Position numbers and translations under genes: made by a program. The notes below the pieces were generated by a model. It did not search any database. It was not told the DNA's origin and worked only from the letters and a program-made list of their open reading frames with translations. From positions 1-7,401 of the forward strand of contig JALWML010000093.1 of NCBI GenBank assembly GCA_027083915.1: a DNA stretch of 7,401 bases, read 5' to 3'. Origin of the DNA: Lysobacterales bacterium. Lineage in GTDB: Bacteria; Pseudomonadota; Gammaproteobacteria; Xanthomonadales; Marinicellaceae. Shown here piece by piece: positions 7,223-7,401 of the stretch. Position 1 is the first letter of the stretch, and each line of letters begins with the position of its first letter.

Positions 7223-7401
7223 ATGAATAAACAAAAACGCATCGAAATATTTGAACGTTTCAAACGCATCAATCCACATCCGACCACAGAGCTGGAATAT
7301 TCTTCCCCTTTTGAATTGCTTATTGCTGTGATTTTATCGGCTCAAGCAACCGATGTAGGCGTTAATAAAGCCACTTCGCGTTTGTATAAGGTTGCCAATA
7401 C
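7223..7401 (+). CDS. nth: endonuclease III, DNA glycosylase/AP lyase (5' part only)
   Basis: The first 59 codons of a base-excision repair enzyme are present before the window ends. Endonuclease III removes oxidised pyrimidines from DNA and cleaves the resulting abasic site. The identification rests on the highly conserved N terminus: the protein begins MNKQKR, followed by NPHPTTELEYSSPFELLIAV (residues 17-36) and LSAQATDVGVNKAT (38-51). This is very close to E. coli Nth, which has 211 aa and Gln41 in the same SAQATD motif. The helix-hairpin-helix, the catalytic Lys and Asp, and the iron-sulfur cluster cysteines lie beyond the window, so completeness cannot be judged. The start aligns exactly with the known family start, although no Shine-Dalgarno sequence is seen. 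The sequence is of gammaproteobacterial type. Confidence 0.96.
   Translation, partial: MNKQKRIEIFERFKRINPHPTTELEYSSPFELLIAVILSAQATDVGVNKATSRLYKVAN

Noticed and set aside
1..7401. Transposase, integrase, tRNA, CRISPR repeats, or direct repeats marking the edges of a mobile island
   Set aside because: None found by eye; the left boundary of the defence cassette lies outside the window, so mobility cannot be judged.

Overview
The window comes from an AT-rich (about two-thirds A+T by eye) bacterial chromosome. The best taxonomic clue is the start of an endonuclease III gene at the right edge, whose first 59 residues read like the gammaproteobacterial Nth protein. A YjdF-family membrane protein fits the same group. 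I cannot name a genus; an AT-rich marine or sulfur-oxidising gammaproteobacterium is only a guess. Most starts here lack a strong Shine-Dalgarno sequence.

Left half (93-4078): a two-gene anti-phage operon that I identify as a Hachiman system. hamA encodes a DUF1837 PD-(D/E)xK nuclease and hamB a large Ski2-like superfamily 2 helicase. The genes overlap by 4 bases (ATGA), which suggests translational coupling. In characterised Hachiman systems HamB holds the HamA nuclease inactive and surveys DNA. On sensing aberrant DNA during infection it frees HamA to degrade DNA throughout the cell. All catalytic motifs look intact except helicase motif III, where the usual Ser-Ala-Thr is replaced by Met-Pro-Tyr.

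Middle (4122-4778): a same-strand gene close behind hamB encodes a small, probably zinc-dependent HEIGH metallopeptidase of no family I recognise. Its link to the defence operon is positional only. A 137-bp spacer follows (4779-4915), holding small AT-rich inverted repeats and a candidate extended -10 promoter.

Right half (4916-7401): ordinary chromosomal genes. A yjdF-like DUF2238 membrane protein and a second six-helix membrane protein form a tight pair (12-bp gap). They converge on a diacylglycerol/lipid kinase-like gene on the minus strand, with an 11-bp overlap of the coding ends. That gene diverges from nth, which runs off the right edge. This looks like a defence cassette lying next to housekeeping genes; no transposase, integrase, tRNA, CRISPR array or attachment site is visible.
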